Assembly (NCBI GenBank): GCA_032718475.1
Contig: JAUCBJ010007869.1
Location: 1 to 64,000, forward strand
DNA from: Nemertoderma westbladi
Taxonomy: Eukaryota > Xenacoelomorpha > Nemertodermatida > Nemertodermatidae
DNA length: 64,000 bases
Direction of reading: 5' to 3'
Shown here piece after piece: positions 34,782 through 45,135 of the stretch. The translations under genes were made by a program, and so were the position numbers. Numbering within the stretch: the first letter of the stretch is position 1; every line of letters starts with the position of its first letter. The notes beneath the pieces were generated by a model. That model had not been told where the DNA came from. It ran no database searches and saw only the letters and a program-made list of their open reading frames with translations.

Positions 34782-35717
34782 TCAGAACCGCTGGTCCGGA
34801 CGGGCGTTTCGGCGCTCTTCTTGAGTTATTTTAGGTAGTCGTTTGAGATTATCTCGCTCGCATTGATTAAGATGGTGTCTTTTTATCGTGGCTCCCCCAG
34901 GCCAACACATTGGGTGGTAGACTTCTTCCGAGGATTTTTCATTGGGGCAAACAATATGGAAATTATTAAAAGCTGGCGCTTCAGTCGCAACGTTCTCGGT
35001 TGGAGGTTGCTCCAGCTGGAAGACATGATCAACATCGATGTTCTTCTCTTGTAGGTGAGCTTTAATCATCTCTGTTGTTGTTGTTGGGCTAAGACGCCCA
35101 ACTCTGATGTGGAAACGCGGAGCGGCTCTCGCGACTGCCTGTAAGCCGGCGCTGGTTCCGGAACTGGCTCCAGTAGCTATAACCACGGTCCGGGCAGACG
35201 ACCTTCGTTTCCATGAGGGGTTATGCGTATTGGCTGCTGCCACGCGTGAGGGGGGCTCAGGGTGCTGGCCGCGGTTTTCGTCTGGAGGGTTATTGTTGGA
35301 GCTACCGGCAGCGGCTATGGGTCGTCCCTTATTCCGCCGGCATCGCCCACCGGCTGTCCACCCATCGGCATCCCGGGAGGCTGTAGCTGCGTATGTCGAT
35401 CCTACGGGACTAGGTGTAGTCGTAGGGGCTCGACCTCCCTGCGACGGTGGCTGCCGCTGTGTTTGTTCTCTTTGCGAAGTAATTTGAGCACTTTGCAGGT
35501 TTTTACATAGGATGATATCCTGTTTGGCTTGGACTGTTTCTTGTCTCGAATCTGCGAGACGACCCAATGACATCGTAAACAGCGAACCCATTTTAGTGAG
35601 GGAGTCAACAATGCATTTCTCTTCATCGATGCTCATACTCTTCTTCTGTTTTATTGCTCGGACTAAGGAGATAACCTCGTCCTGTAGATTTATGAATGCG
35701 TCAGCACTTTGTTCCAT
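34782..35717 (-). CDS. LINE ORF1, nucleic-acid-binding protein
   Basis: 311 codons. The N-terminal 90 residues look helical and may form a coiled coil ([20 protein letters not shown]). A Gln/Pro/Ala-rich basic middle follows. Near residues 200-290 a fold of RRM-like appearance is suggested by [28 protein letters not shown] and a tryptophan-proline-glycine segment ([11 protein letters not shown]). It would bind LINE RNA in a ribonucleoprotein. The stop is TGA followed by CAATCA, exactly in frame with the downstream ORF2 (201 codons between this stop and the ORF2 Met). Only the most upstream Met was used as start. Confidence 0.85.
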   Translation of the reverse strand: MEQSADAFINLQDEVISLVRAIKQKKSMSIDEEKCIVDSLTKMGSLFTMSLGRLADSRQETVQAKQDIILCKNLQSAQITSQREQTQRQPPSQGGRAPTTTPSPVGSTYAATASRDADGWTAGGRCRRNKGRPIAAAGSSNNNPPDENRGQHPEPPSRVAAANTHNPSWKRRSSARTVVIATGASSGTSAGLQAVARAAPRFHIRVGRLSPTTTTEMIKAHLQEKNIDVDHVFQLEQPPTENVATEAPAFNNFHIVCPNEKSSEEVYHPMCWPGGATIKRHHLNQCERDNLKRLPKITQEERRNARPDQRF

Positions 35718-36916
35718 TATGAAATAAAATCACAAGATAAATTTATTTTATATTAATGAAAACAAGAGTTACAAGGTTGTAGGAGAGAAATAGCTAGTAA
35801 TTAAAACAAAATTAAACCTTGAAATTTACTCTGAAAATTTAGTCACGAATTTAAATTTAAATTTAGTAAACTTCTCTATTAATATTGTATAAATAATTAA
35901 TATTCTAGAAATATACAATATACAATATTACATATTATAATACAATATGTATTATAAGAAGAAATAAAATAATACGGTCAGACGGTAAGTTCTACGGTTG
36001 TTCTATTATAATTACTGTATTATTATAGATACAGTAAGAGTACCGGTATTTGAGTAACGTATTAAAAATGCCTCGAGAATAGTGAAAAAAGTTATACTTT
36101 TTTCCCATGTAATAAATAATTATTTGTTGGAATTTCTAAAATTTGTCCTGGCGATTTGGTAGTGCGATATTAATTCCACACAAATAAATAAAATAGGTAT
36201 TGTAAGAAATTAAAAAAAAATTATAATATTTAATGCAATATTATTGATTATTATTAATGTCATTAATTTGAAATGTAATTCGACCATAATTTTGCTCTTA
36301 CAAAAAAAGTGACAAATATCAGTATATCGATCCACTAAGAACATTACATTTGTAATTAAGATTTAACATAAACATACAGTAGAGTAGGCCTATTACTGTA
36401 TTAACCTTATTACATTATTTTGCCTTACTTCCGTTTCCGTACTTAGTACATTGTACATGTACGTAAATAGTTATTGTTACAGTACATTATGCCAACTTAA
36501 CAGTGTTCTGGTGAATTACTCGTAACGCTGCAAAGTACCGTAATCAATGACATGGAAACAACTTCAATGACCGTATTCTGATCTGACCTCTATGTCAGTA
36601 TACTCATTATATGTCATTCATAGTCCTCTATGAATCTTTCTGACTGTATTTTACTATAATCTAATACGTAACTCAAATACTCTCACTGTATATCTATAAT
36701 AATACAGTAATTATAATAAAACAACAAACCTCCCCGTATTATTTTATTTAAATAAATGATTAATATTGACTTGCGGCGAGGTGTCCGATAATTTGCGGCG
36801 AAATGGCATTTATAGTGAGACACCTCGCCGCAAGACACCTCGCCGCACATTATCTGCGGCGAGATGACTTGCGGCGAAGTGGCAGTGCGGCGAGGTGACC
36901 AGCACCCGTTAGTTGG

Positions 36917-37199
36917 CAGTGCAGACTTCACTTCACATTCTGATAATATTTATTGACATTCTAGTTTTCGAAATATACTGTAGTTTTATATAGAAGAGTA
37001 GAATACCGGTATACAGTACACAGTCTGACAGTACAGCAGTCGGCAGTAGTAAATGACAGTTATGTACATTGACATCAACTGATCCGATCAACAGCATATC
37101 CCGATCGGGATATATTACCTTACTGCCTTAGGCTATACCGGTAAGGGTAAATCCCGATCGGGATATATTTATATATCCCGATCGGGATAGGGAACCCTA
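36917..37199. repeat. Three copies of palindrome ATCCCGATCGGGAT
   Basis: Perfect 14-base palindromes lie at 37098-37111, 37151-37164 and 37175-37188. The last two form a nearly perfect 38-base palindrome with a TATATTTATAT centre. No gene in this stretch. Confidence 0.85.
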
Positions 37200-37350
37200 C
37201 TTTCTGTGTTAAACAGGATTAACGTGATTGGTTGCTGCTTAGTACTGAAGTCTGGTAGTAGCAGCTTTCTCCAACAACATTACTTGTTTTATACAAAATG
37301 GAATAAATGTTAACTGGAAAAGCCACGATCTAAGCACCAGTGCAGTGTCC
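37200..37350 (-). repeat. Right copy of the ~170-bp inverted repeat
   Basis: The reverse complement matches 28088-28265 (GTGCTTAGATCGTG, CAGTTAACATT, GCAGCAACCAATCACG, TTTAACACAGA). Subtracting the 5.9-kb TIR element, the pair lies about 3.3 kb apart, a plausible size for a piggyBac element. Confidence 0.75.
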
Positions 37351-37820
37351 AGTCTATAGGGCATAGGCCTACCGCAATACCGGCAGACCGGTACTTGTAC
37401 AGCTGTACGCTATAGGCCTACAGCCTGACGCTGACAGTACAGTGACAGCTGAAAACTGCTACTGGAATATACACTGACTGACTGATTACTGGATTACATG
37501 ACTGCCTGATCCTACCTGCTGACCTGCCTACAGTTCTATGTATGATGTACCTATGTGCGTACAGCTGTACAGTCCAACATACAGACATACACATCTACAT
37601 GCACCAACGCAACGGTACCGGTAGCGGTAGGCATAGGCAGATAGGCCTAATGCATGTAATGCAAATAATTCCTGACTGCTTGATTACAGCTAAATACTGA
37701 AATAAAGGTTGTTACCGTACTGGCAGACTGGTGTTGAGCACGGCGGTAATGTCTGAATGTAGGGACTGTCTAAAACCCGGGCTCTGCCCAAGGCGTACAA
37801 TACTATATACAATACAAGGC
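37351..37820. other. Spacer rich in TAGGCCTA and TACCGGTA words
   Basis: No gene or repeat array seen. Confidence 0.4.
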
Positions 37821-37823
37821 CAT

Positions 37824-39289
37824 GCCATCGAGATAACTGGGGGCGGTGACTGGGGGCAAGATTTTTTTTACAACAATTTTATATTTTGATATGGGGAGAG
37901 TTCTATAAATTTTCATTTGCTGCAATTTGGTGGGTCCGAAGAATCTGTACAAAAAAATACAAGATAGTACAATATAGTACAAAAGAATACAAAAGAGTAC
38001 AATAAAGTGCAAAAATAGTACAAAAGAGTGCAAAAATAGTACAAAAGAGTATAAACGAGTGAGAAACGCTTGCAAAACATGTATCCAAGTATAGTTCAAA
38101 TCGTGTAGAGGGGCGCACATGATGTGCAAAATAAAACAAAGCATTGTTTGATTGTGGGGCGAGCCACGCATTGAGAGAGGGGCTGATCTAGCTGTCTAGC
38201 AGTCAGAGAGTATGACAATACAATCGTAGGCCTATGAGTTTTAATGCAGCTTTTTGTGTTCGAAAAACACAAAAAACGGTTCCAATTGCTCGAAAAATTG
38301 CAGAGGGAGATCTCACAGTCTCAATAAAGTTGCAGATAGACAGATAAAGGCATACTTATATAGCCTAAATAAAGTAGCATACAGTCTATCGAACCTTCAG
38401 TATATGACCTAAATTTTGAGTCTCAGCCTCAGGTATAGGAGTTTATATCTACCCACTGCATGTATGTATTGCATTATATTGTATTATCCGAACAGTAGCC
38501 TATTTCTACTTGTATGCAAGTCAAAATCTACATTGAATCAAAGTTCTGTCAATCATTTCATACTTGACCACAGAACCAACTGACCAAGGCCGCTAGTATT
38601 GACACTGTCAAGACTGTAGCGGCGCATATTTTGGTGCCGTTGCATTCGCTTGCAATTAGTTATATTTCTGAATACAAGTGTAGTGTAGTGCTGTAATGTA
38701 TACTATACTGGTATACACTTTTTGTATGCGTTTCTCACTCGTTTGTACTCTTTTGTACTATTTTTGCACTCTTTTGTACTATTTTTGCACTTTATTGTAC
38801 TCTTTTGTACTATATTGTACTATTTTGTATTTTTTTGTACTTTTTTGTACAGATTCGTCGGACCGCAATTTGGTCAATGGGCGTAATTGAAGCATCCTCA
38901 TTAAGTAAGATACAAAATTTTATGGTAGCTAGTGTTTTAGGTAGGTTTAGCTACTAATTTCGACACTGGTTCCGACATCCTACTTCCCTCTATAAATATT
39001 TTGTAGTAGCTAGTTCTTGTTACTATTTGTATAGAAAATGTTCCAGAAGATGTTAGCTATTCATTTTTTTAAAAAATTATGTTCTAGAATAAACATTTTT
39101 TGTTCTAGAACAAAAAATATTTGTTCTAGAACATAAAATTTCGTATCTTACATAATGAGGATGCTTCAATTACGTCCATTGACCAAATTGCAGCAAATTA
39201 AAATTTATAGAACTCTCCCCATATCAAAATATAAAATTGTTGTAAAAAAAATCTTGCCCCCAGTCACCGCCCCCAGTTAACTCGATGGA
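37824..39289. mobile_element. Foldback element, about 1.47 kb
   Basis: Outer arms at 37824-37931 and 39182-39289 are inverted and nearly identical, including AACTGGGGGCGGTGACTGGG. A second inverted pair follows: the GTACAAAAGAGT-rich stretch at about 37935-38085 and its complement at about 38730-38860. A third pair (GTAATTGAAGCATCCTCATT) lies at about 38883 and 39154. The centre holds three TTCTAGAA words. No transposase is present. TGTGGGGCGAGCCACG occurs at 38153. It is a non-autonomous foldback transposon by structure. Confidence 0.8.
39041..39131. promoter_or_regulatory. Cluster of four TTCnnGAA (heat-shock-element-like) words
   Basis: TTCCAGAA at 39041 and TTCTAGAA at 39082, 39103 and 39124, the last three at 21-base spacing. 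TTCnnGAA is the core pair of a heat-shock element. No gene follows closely, so function is uncertain. Confidence 0.35.
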
Positions 39290-39876
39290 TATAGTATGAC
39301 TCGATGGACTTGTATATACTGTAGTACGCCTTGGCTCTGCCGCGCCGGTCCTGATCTCGGTCCACCGAACTATTTTATTGCATAGGTCTACCTACTTGGT
39401 GTGTTAATAATAATTAATTCGCTCTATACCGTGAGTAAAAACCTCTTTGGAGTGCGCGTGCTAAAAGGCCAACTAGGGAGTGCATAATATGTTATGTTAT
39501 GTTATTAATGACGCCAGAGTGACAATAAGTTCATGATTGCACCTTTAAATTTAGAGATACTGCATACACACATATCTGGGAAAAGTACGCTAATCAGCGT
39601 ATATGGAGATAAAAATATCTATCACATTGTAATAATTAAAAATATACGAATAGTATTTAGGCCTACAGTATTTATAAAGTGAATGTAAAATGGCAAGTTT
39701 ACAGTACGAACATAATAAAATCAATTGTAATGAAAAGTTATATTTGGGGTAGTGTTCTCAAAAATAATTATTGGCTACCAATACGGACTATACAGACTAA
39801 CAAGGAACATAAATAAAATATACAGGGGGTATTAATATTAAATTAAATAAAAAATGGAAATATTATATTTTGAGTC

Positions 39877-42519
39877 CTACAGTTCGATCGTAAATAACAG
39901 TGCCAAGGAGGATCCCCGTGTTGAGTTCTGGTGAAGTTCAGTTCGAAATTGAAAGAAATTACTCCGTTCGGTATTGTCAATCCCATGAATAAACGTGGAT
40001 GTTGTTATAAGGTCTGCTCCTACACGTCGATATATTAATGTTGGTCATTTGAGTGCCCTAAGTCGGTTTTCATATGTCAGGTCAGTCAGAGGAGGGACAA
40101 GGCGAGTGGCACGGTGTTGCACTTGTTCAAGGGTGTCAATATCACGCTGCAGGTACGGCGACCAGACTACTGTACCATATTCGAGGAGAGGCCGTACAAG
40201 GGATTTGTACAACAGGGTGAACATTGGAGCTTCTAAAAAGGTAAAAGTTCTACGTATTAGATGGACGACTCGCATGGCGCGGGCTGCTGTCTGTGAGCAG
40301 TGAGTTGTGAAGGACATGTCTGATGTGAATGTTATACCCAAATCACGTTCCTCGGTTACTGTTGTTGAAAGTGACTGTCCGTTCATTGTATAAGTAACTT
40401 TGAGATTTCTAGAACCTAGATGCATCGCCTTGCACTTCGAATCATTGAACTGCAATTTCCAGCGGTTACACTATTCAACTAGTCTATCAAGATCAGTCTG
40501 TAAGGCCTGTATGTCAGTTGCGTCATGTATGTCCCTGTAGAGTTTAGTATCATCAACGAAAATCTTGCACAGGGATGAAACAATGGAAGGCACATCATTG
40601 ACGAAAGCAAGAAAGAGTAGGTCTAGGTATATAATATCTGCACCCTGGACATCAGGATCGTCATTGTAATCAGATAGGTCTTCAAACACTTCCAGAAGCT
40701 GTGTTACTGTAGATCTGTGGGAACGTGCACCATGTTGAGCATCTGAAAAGAGTTGGTGATCCTCGAAGTGACTCACTAGAGCATTCCGGATGAATTTCTC
40801 ACACACTTTCGCTAATATACATGTTAGGGAAACAGGACGATAATTATCTGGCATACGTTTTGGTTGTCTCTTCAAGATCGGGGACACTATTGCTTCTCGC
40901 CAATCTGAAGGAATAACACCAGAGTCAAACGACAGTTGAAAAATTGACATACAAGGAGCAGCAATAACATTAGCCAGTTCCTTCAATATCCTACCATGTA
41001 GACCATCTGGGCCAGGGGCTTTGTTTATGTTTAGGTTTTCCAGCTCATACTGATCCTGTTCAAGAGAAAAATCTACATTTACAATGGGTTCAATCAGTGT
41101 GGTAGGTGGAATGTATGTGTGCAAGGACGAAACAGAATGCAGTTGGTCAGATGAGTCAGGCCTGGTAAAAACGGACGCATATGTCTTACTAAGTAATTCT
41201 GACATTCCATATGATGACGTAATGATTTCGTTGTTGTTGGTACGTAGGGGAACAATAGTTGATTTGGTTTTCCTCTTGGAGTTTACATACGACCAGAAAG
41301 CTTTAGGGTTAGTTTTACATTTCTCGGCAACATTCCTTTCAAAATTAGTTTTTGCATTACGAACGTGGCGTCCCGTAGACTGTCTAGATAATACATATCG
41401 CTGGAAATTACAATCGGTGCGGTGTTGTTGCCAGCGTTGGAAAAGCAGTTGTTTTCTGCGTATACAATGTATAGTCGCATTGGTCATCCAAGGTTCATCC
41501 TATCCATTAACTGTAGATCTACGGGGGACGAATTGTTCAGTACCCTTAAGCAATTCAGTCTTGAGTTCAGTCCATGCCTGGTCAGTGTCCTTGCCTTCCA
41601 GACGGAAATCACAGTCAATGTCACGGAGGGATGTTCGCCACTTGTCGTAATCACCCTTGTCATATCTCAAGTACGTCCGAGTAGGTTCACTAATATCCCA
41701 GTGTACATTCAAGACGACATGCGCCACACTATGGTCAGACTTCCCAAGAGGACAGAGTACACGTACATCATAAATTGAATCAATGGATTTAGTAAAAAAT
41801 AAGTCTAATCTAGAACTCAAAATATGGTTTCTATCCAGTCTTGTGTTTTCAAAAACGTGTTTAGAAAGATTATTATTATCAAGAACAAATTCGAGAAAAT
41901 TACGCTCAAATTTCCTTGCCTTAGGTAATGTACACAAATTTTCCCAATCTATATGAGGGAAATTAAAATCACAGGTAAACAAAATTTCACAACCACAATT
42001 AACAAGTAACTTGTCAATTAAAACATGCAAAGCTGTGTCATTAGCATGCGAAGATGCTGTAGAGCGGTAAATACAGAAAACTGTAAAATTACGACAATTA
42101 TTCTGATTTATACGTAAACAGATAAAACCGTCAAAACAGATATTGCCTGGGTTAACTATTTCAACTGAAAACATATTAGACTGTCGTATATAAAGTGCAG
42201 CACCACCACCATTGGTATCTCTATAATTCAATATAAAAAAGGCTTCATTAGGAATTGTACTATCTAACCAGGTTTCAGTCACTGCAATTATATCAGGTTT
42301 TATTAATGCAACCTTGACGCGCAACTCATTAAGTTTGTTTCTAATACACTGGGCATTTATGTTTACAACAGTAAAGTTACCAGTAGGCGGCCTACTTACT
42401 ACCTTGACAATCACGCGATTGATGACGTAGTCAACCTTACTGTGGAGACTGTGAACCAACCGGATCGACACAAAACTCACTAACTCCATGACCAGATTCC
42501 TGGATATTGGTCGTCGCAT
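39877..42519 (-). pseudogene. LINE ORF2 (endonuclease + reverse transcriptase), broken
   Basis: The endonuclease is in one frame at 42519-41500 (VNINAQCIRNKL, AVTETWLD, TCDFNFPHIDW, LDLFFTK, GKSDHSVAHV). A TAG at 41500-41502 interrupts before DEPWMTNATIHC. The RT (41487-40471) has INKAPGPDGLHG, SPILKRQPKRMPDNYRPVSL, DIIYLD and KIFVDDTKLYR. An in-frame deletion removes roughly 85 residues, from motif A (after IYLD) to just before LLFLAFVNDVP, so motif B and half of motif A are gone. A TAG near 40470 (a Trp position) and a TGA at 40045 lie in the C-terminal part, which continues in frame to a stop at 39877 (GADLITT, HGIDNTERSNFF). It is a dead Jockey/CR1-type copy. Confidence 0.88.
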
Positions 42520-43143
42520 TTCTCATTCCTAGGTTTTGGGGACTAGAAAGAGAAACTTCATCAGCAGTGGAGACACTACTAACATTATGTAGATAGTTCG
42601 CGGTGGCTATCGATAGATCGGATACAGAAACCGTAGCACTCACTCCTTGGCTCTGCACCTTTCTACGTTCGGAAAAGGGAGGGAGTGGAGAGGACGATTC
42701 CACAGCAGACAGCGTCGCCTCGGTGGAACGACCAATGCGCCGTTGGTAGCGTTCGCGAGCATTCTTGCGTTGTTCATATGTTCTATCCGCTGTGATGCGA
42801 ACTTCACCAATATCATTAATGCTGCTGAGTCTATCGCTAGAAAGACGAACACGACCATTAACTGCTTACCAAGCAGTGCATGGCACTGCTCAGCGGAACC
42901 CATTGTGACGATTAACTTGTTCATATAACCCACCTGACGGCCACCTTCAAATCGGCGTAACCGATGAAACCTTAAGATATTGCACTCTGGAGCATTAGCT
43001 GAGATCACTGACTTTACAATATCTTCATCATATCGTATTCGTTCCTTAGTGTTGTTCGACGGACAAGGGGGAATATAATGGATCACAATGTTTGCCTGTT
43101 TCGCGTTCTGTTGTTCAAGTCCCGAAACCCGTCGGTGTATCAC
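42437..43143 (-). pseudogene. LINE ORF1, one frameshift
   Basis: The minus-strand frame from 43143 encodes a typical LINE ORF1 N-terminal part (NIVIHYIPPCPSN, ILRFHRLRRFEGGRQVGYMN). A frameshift near 42865 is needed to reach the second part, which has the conserved D-x-T-x-x-Q (ADRTYEQRKNARERY) and runs in the frame ending at 42437. It overlaps the start of ORF2 by about 80 bases. It belongs to the degraded LINE at 39.5-43.2 kb. The 5' boundary is near 43260, where the foldback arm resumes. Confidence 0.8.
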
Positions 43144-43489
43144 ATTAGGGGTTATACGTTGGGTTTGAGATCCGCGTTTTCGTCTGGTCCCCGCAGTAAT
43201 CCAGTCACTGCCTGGGACATGTGCGACTTGGGGCTCATCAGAGACATTTGATATATATATAATATATATATAACTCAGGAAATATGTAATTACTTCTCGT
43301 GCTATGATTGGCTGTTATAGGGCGTATATATATTCCTAATACGACAGTAAATGTTCGCGCAAATGATTGGCTGATATCAGGAGAGTTTTAACTCTATATT
43401 GTTGTATTTATTCCGCGCGCTGTGATTGGTTGTTATGGGGTGCGATTTTATTCAATGTGGGAAGGTTTTTTTTCTTGTCTAGAATTATG

Positions 43490-44370
43490 GAATTTTTGCG
43501 CGCGCAGAAACCTGCCATAGTTTTATCGCGCGTAAATTATTAATTTATTAATTTTATTGCGTTTATTAATTTCGAATTCTGGAACATATAAAATATGTGG
43601 GAAATTCAAGTTATATGAATTTCCTATAGGCCTAATAGTTTGACAGGAGAAACTGTCAGCGGTTTATAGGCTTACAGAAAGTAGGAGGCCATGAGCCTAC
43701 CAGTAATGTATTGGGAGACATGAAAGTAAAGTCCATTGTTAGCAATAGAGAATTCTTCCATGAATGAATTCTTCCAAACTATTATAGGGAATTCATATAA
43801 TTTGAATTTCACACTTATTTAATATGTTCCAGAATTCGAAATTAATTAAGGACCTCACAGCGCGCGTGAAAAAACTTTTTTGGGAGGTTTTTGCGCGTGC
43901 TAAAACTAAAGTAGGTTTTTGTGCGTGCAAAAACTGTGTTAAGATGTTTTTGCGCGCGCAAAAACTCAGTTGGGATGTTTTTGCACGACTGGGAGGTTTT
44001 AGCGCGCGCTAAAACTAAGATATTTTTTACGCGCGATAAAACTATGGTAGGTTTTTGCGCGCGCAAAAACTCCATAATTCTAGACAAGAAGAAAAACCAT
44101 CCCAAAATTGAATAAAATGGCACCCCATAACAACCAATCACAGCGCGCGGAATAAATACAAATGCTCCTGATATCAGCCAATAATTCACAAAAGAACATT
44201 TACTGTCATATTAGGAATATATATTATATACGGATACGCTCTTTAACAGCCAATCATAGCACGAGAATTAATTACATATTTCCTGAGTTATTATACACCC
44301 CCTAGTTAGAGTTTTAGCGCGCGATAAAATGCGATTATTACATTATTGTGAGCGCAAAAACTCCAAAGAG
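43490..44370. repeat. Cluster of GCGCGC palindromes flanked by A/T runs
   Basis: At least ten words of the type TTTTTGCGCGCGCAAAAA or TTTTAGCGCGCGCTAAAA occur, e.g. near 43497, 43905, 43956, 44000 and 44057. Many are perfect palindromes with alternating purine-pyrimidine GC cores. They lie in the loop and inner arms of the foldback element. Confidence 0.8.
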
Positions 44371-44425
44371 GATTTTACACACGGGATATAGCAGGCGAAT
44401 AAATTATCACGAATATTAACACACC

Positions 44426-45135
44426 AAATATTCCATATTATCTTGCAGTTTATCACTCAATAACTGATAAAGTCCGTTGCTACAGTATCAAAGCATTTAC
44501 AAATCAGGGGCGGGGGTCAATAAGCTGCTGTTGATATTAACGGAGACATTACAAACCTATGTAAATTGCTACAATATGCTAATGCGAGCTAGAATCAATA
44601 ACTTAGTAAGCTTGAAACACGGGTGACTATTACAAAACAAAACCCAAAGAAAACAAAGAGTTAAAAGTCGCGTTTGAGGAGCAGGTTATTAAAGGAGCAG
44701 GTAACAGAGGCGTGTTGGGGAAACCAAAACAGTAAACGAAAGTTAACACATGTTGCAAGATTATGCAGGTCTTTATAATTGAGTCTTTGGTCTTTGTTTT
44801 GTTGTCACCCCTTGAAACACCGGCTTGAATAAGATGATTAATGTTTGCGCTTCTATTAATATAATATTTTCGTCACTGATTAATATTTGAGGCCCCCCAA
44901 TATTTGGGACTTGTTTCCCTCAATATGTTTCTGTATTGCATTGGGGCGCAGCCCCCCCCCCCCCCCCCCCCCCCCACCACCACCATAAGAAACAAAAAAG
45001 GTTAACTGTATATTTATAATTATTTATATTTGATAAAAGTGTTAAACATCGCTGAAATATGAAAGAAAGCCTCATCCACCTACAGTATATCTAAATACTG
45101 TAATGTTGATTATATCTGTAAGAGGTTACATAAAG
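44426..45135. other. Spacer downstream of the repeat gene
   Basis: It contains one dispersed GGAGCAGGTTAC repeat copy (about 44685-44740) and a poly-C tract (44952-44975). No gene. The last 100 bases are the likely 3' UTR of the minus-strand gene ending at 45136. Confidence 0.5.

Larger units (their letters stand above)
30971..36916. mobile_element. Mutator/MULE-like TIR element, 5.9 kb, 9-bp target duplication
   Basis: The inverted ends at 30980-31138 and 36750-36907 are about 158 bp long and roughly 95 percent identical, starting GGGTGCTGGTCACCTCGCCG. They are flanked by the direct repeat GTTAGTTGG (30971-30979 and 36908-36916). Long TIRs plus a 9-bp duplication are the hallmark of Mutator-type elements. 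Each TIR is built from about eight CACCTCGCCGCA-type words in both orientations, including an internal hairpin of ACCTCGCCGCA arms with a 7-base loop. No MULE transposase is present. The interior holds a LINE (31347-35717) and AT-rich flanks (31139-31346, 35718-36749) with no other gene. Confidence 0.85.
39395..44425. mobile_element. Large foldback element interrupted by a LINE
   Basis: The sequence at 39395-39490 (TTGGTGTGTTAATA, CCTCTTTGGAGT, AACTAGGG) matches the reverse complement of about 44285-44425. The inner arms 43271-43600 match the reverse complement of about 43815-44290 (GATTGGTTGTTATGGGGTGC, ACTCAGGAAATATG, CTATGATTGGCTGTTA). The left arm is therefore split by the LINE at about 39495-43265. 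The inner part contains many TTTTTGCGCGCGCAAAAA-type palindromes. No transposase is seen. Confidence 0.75.
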
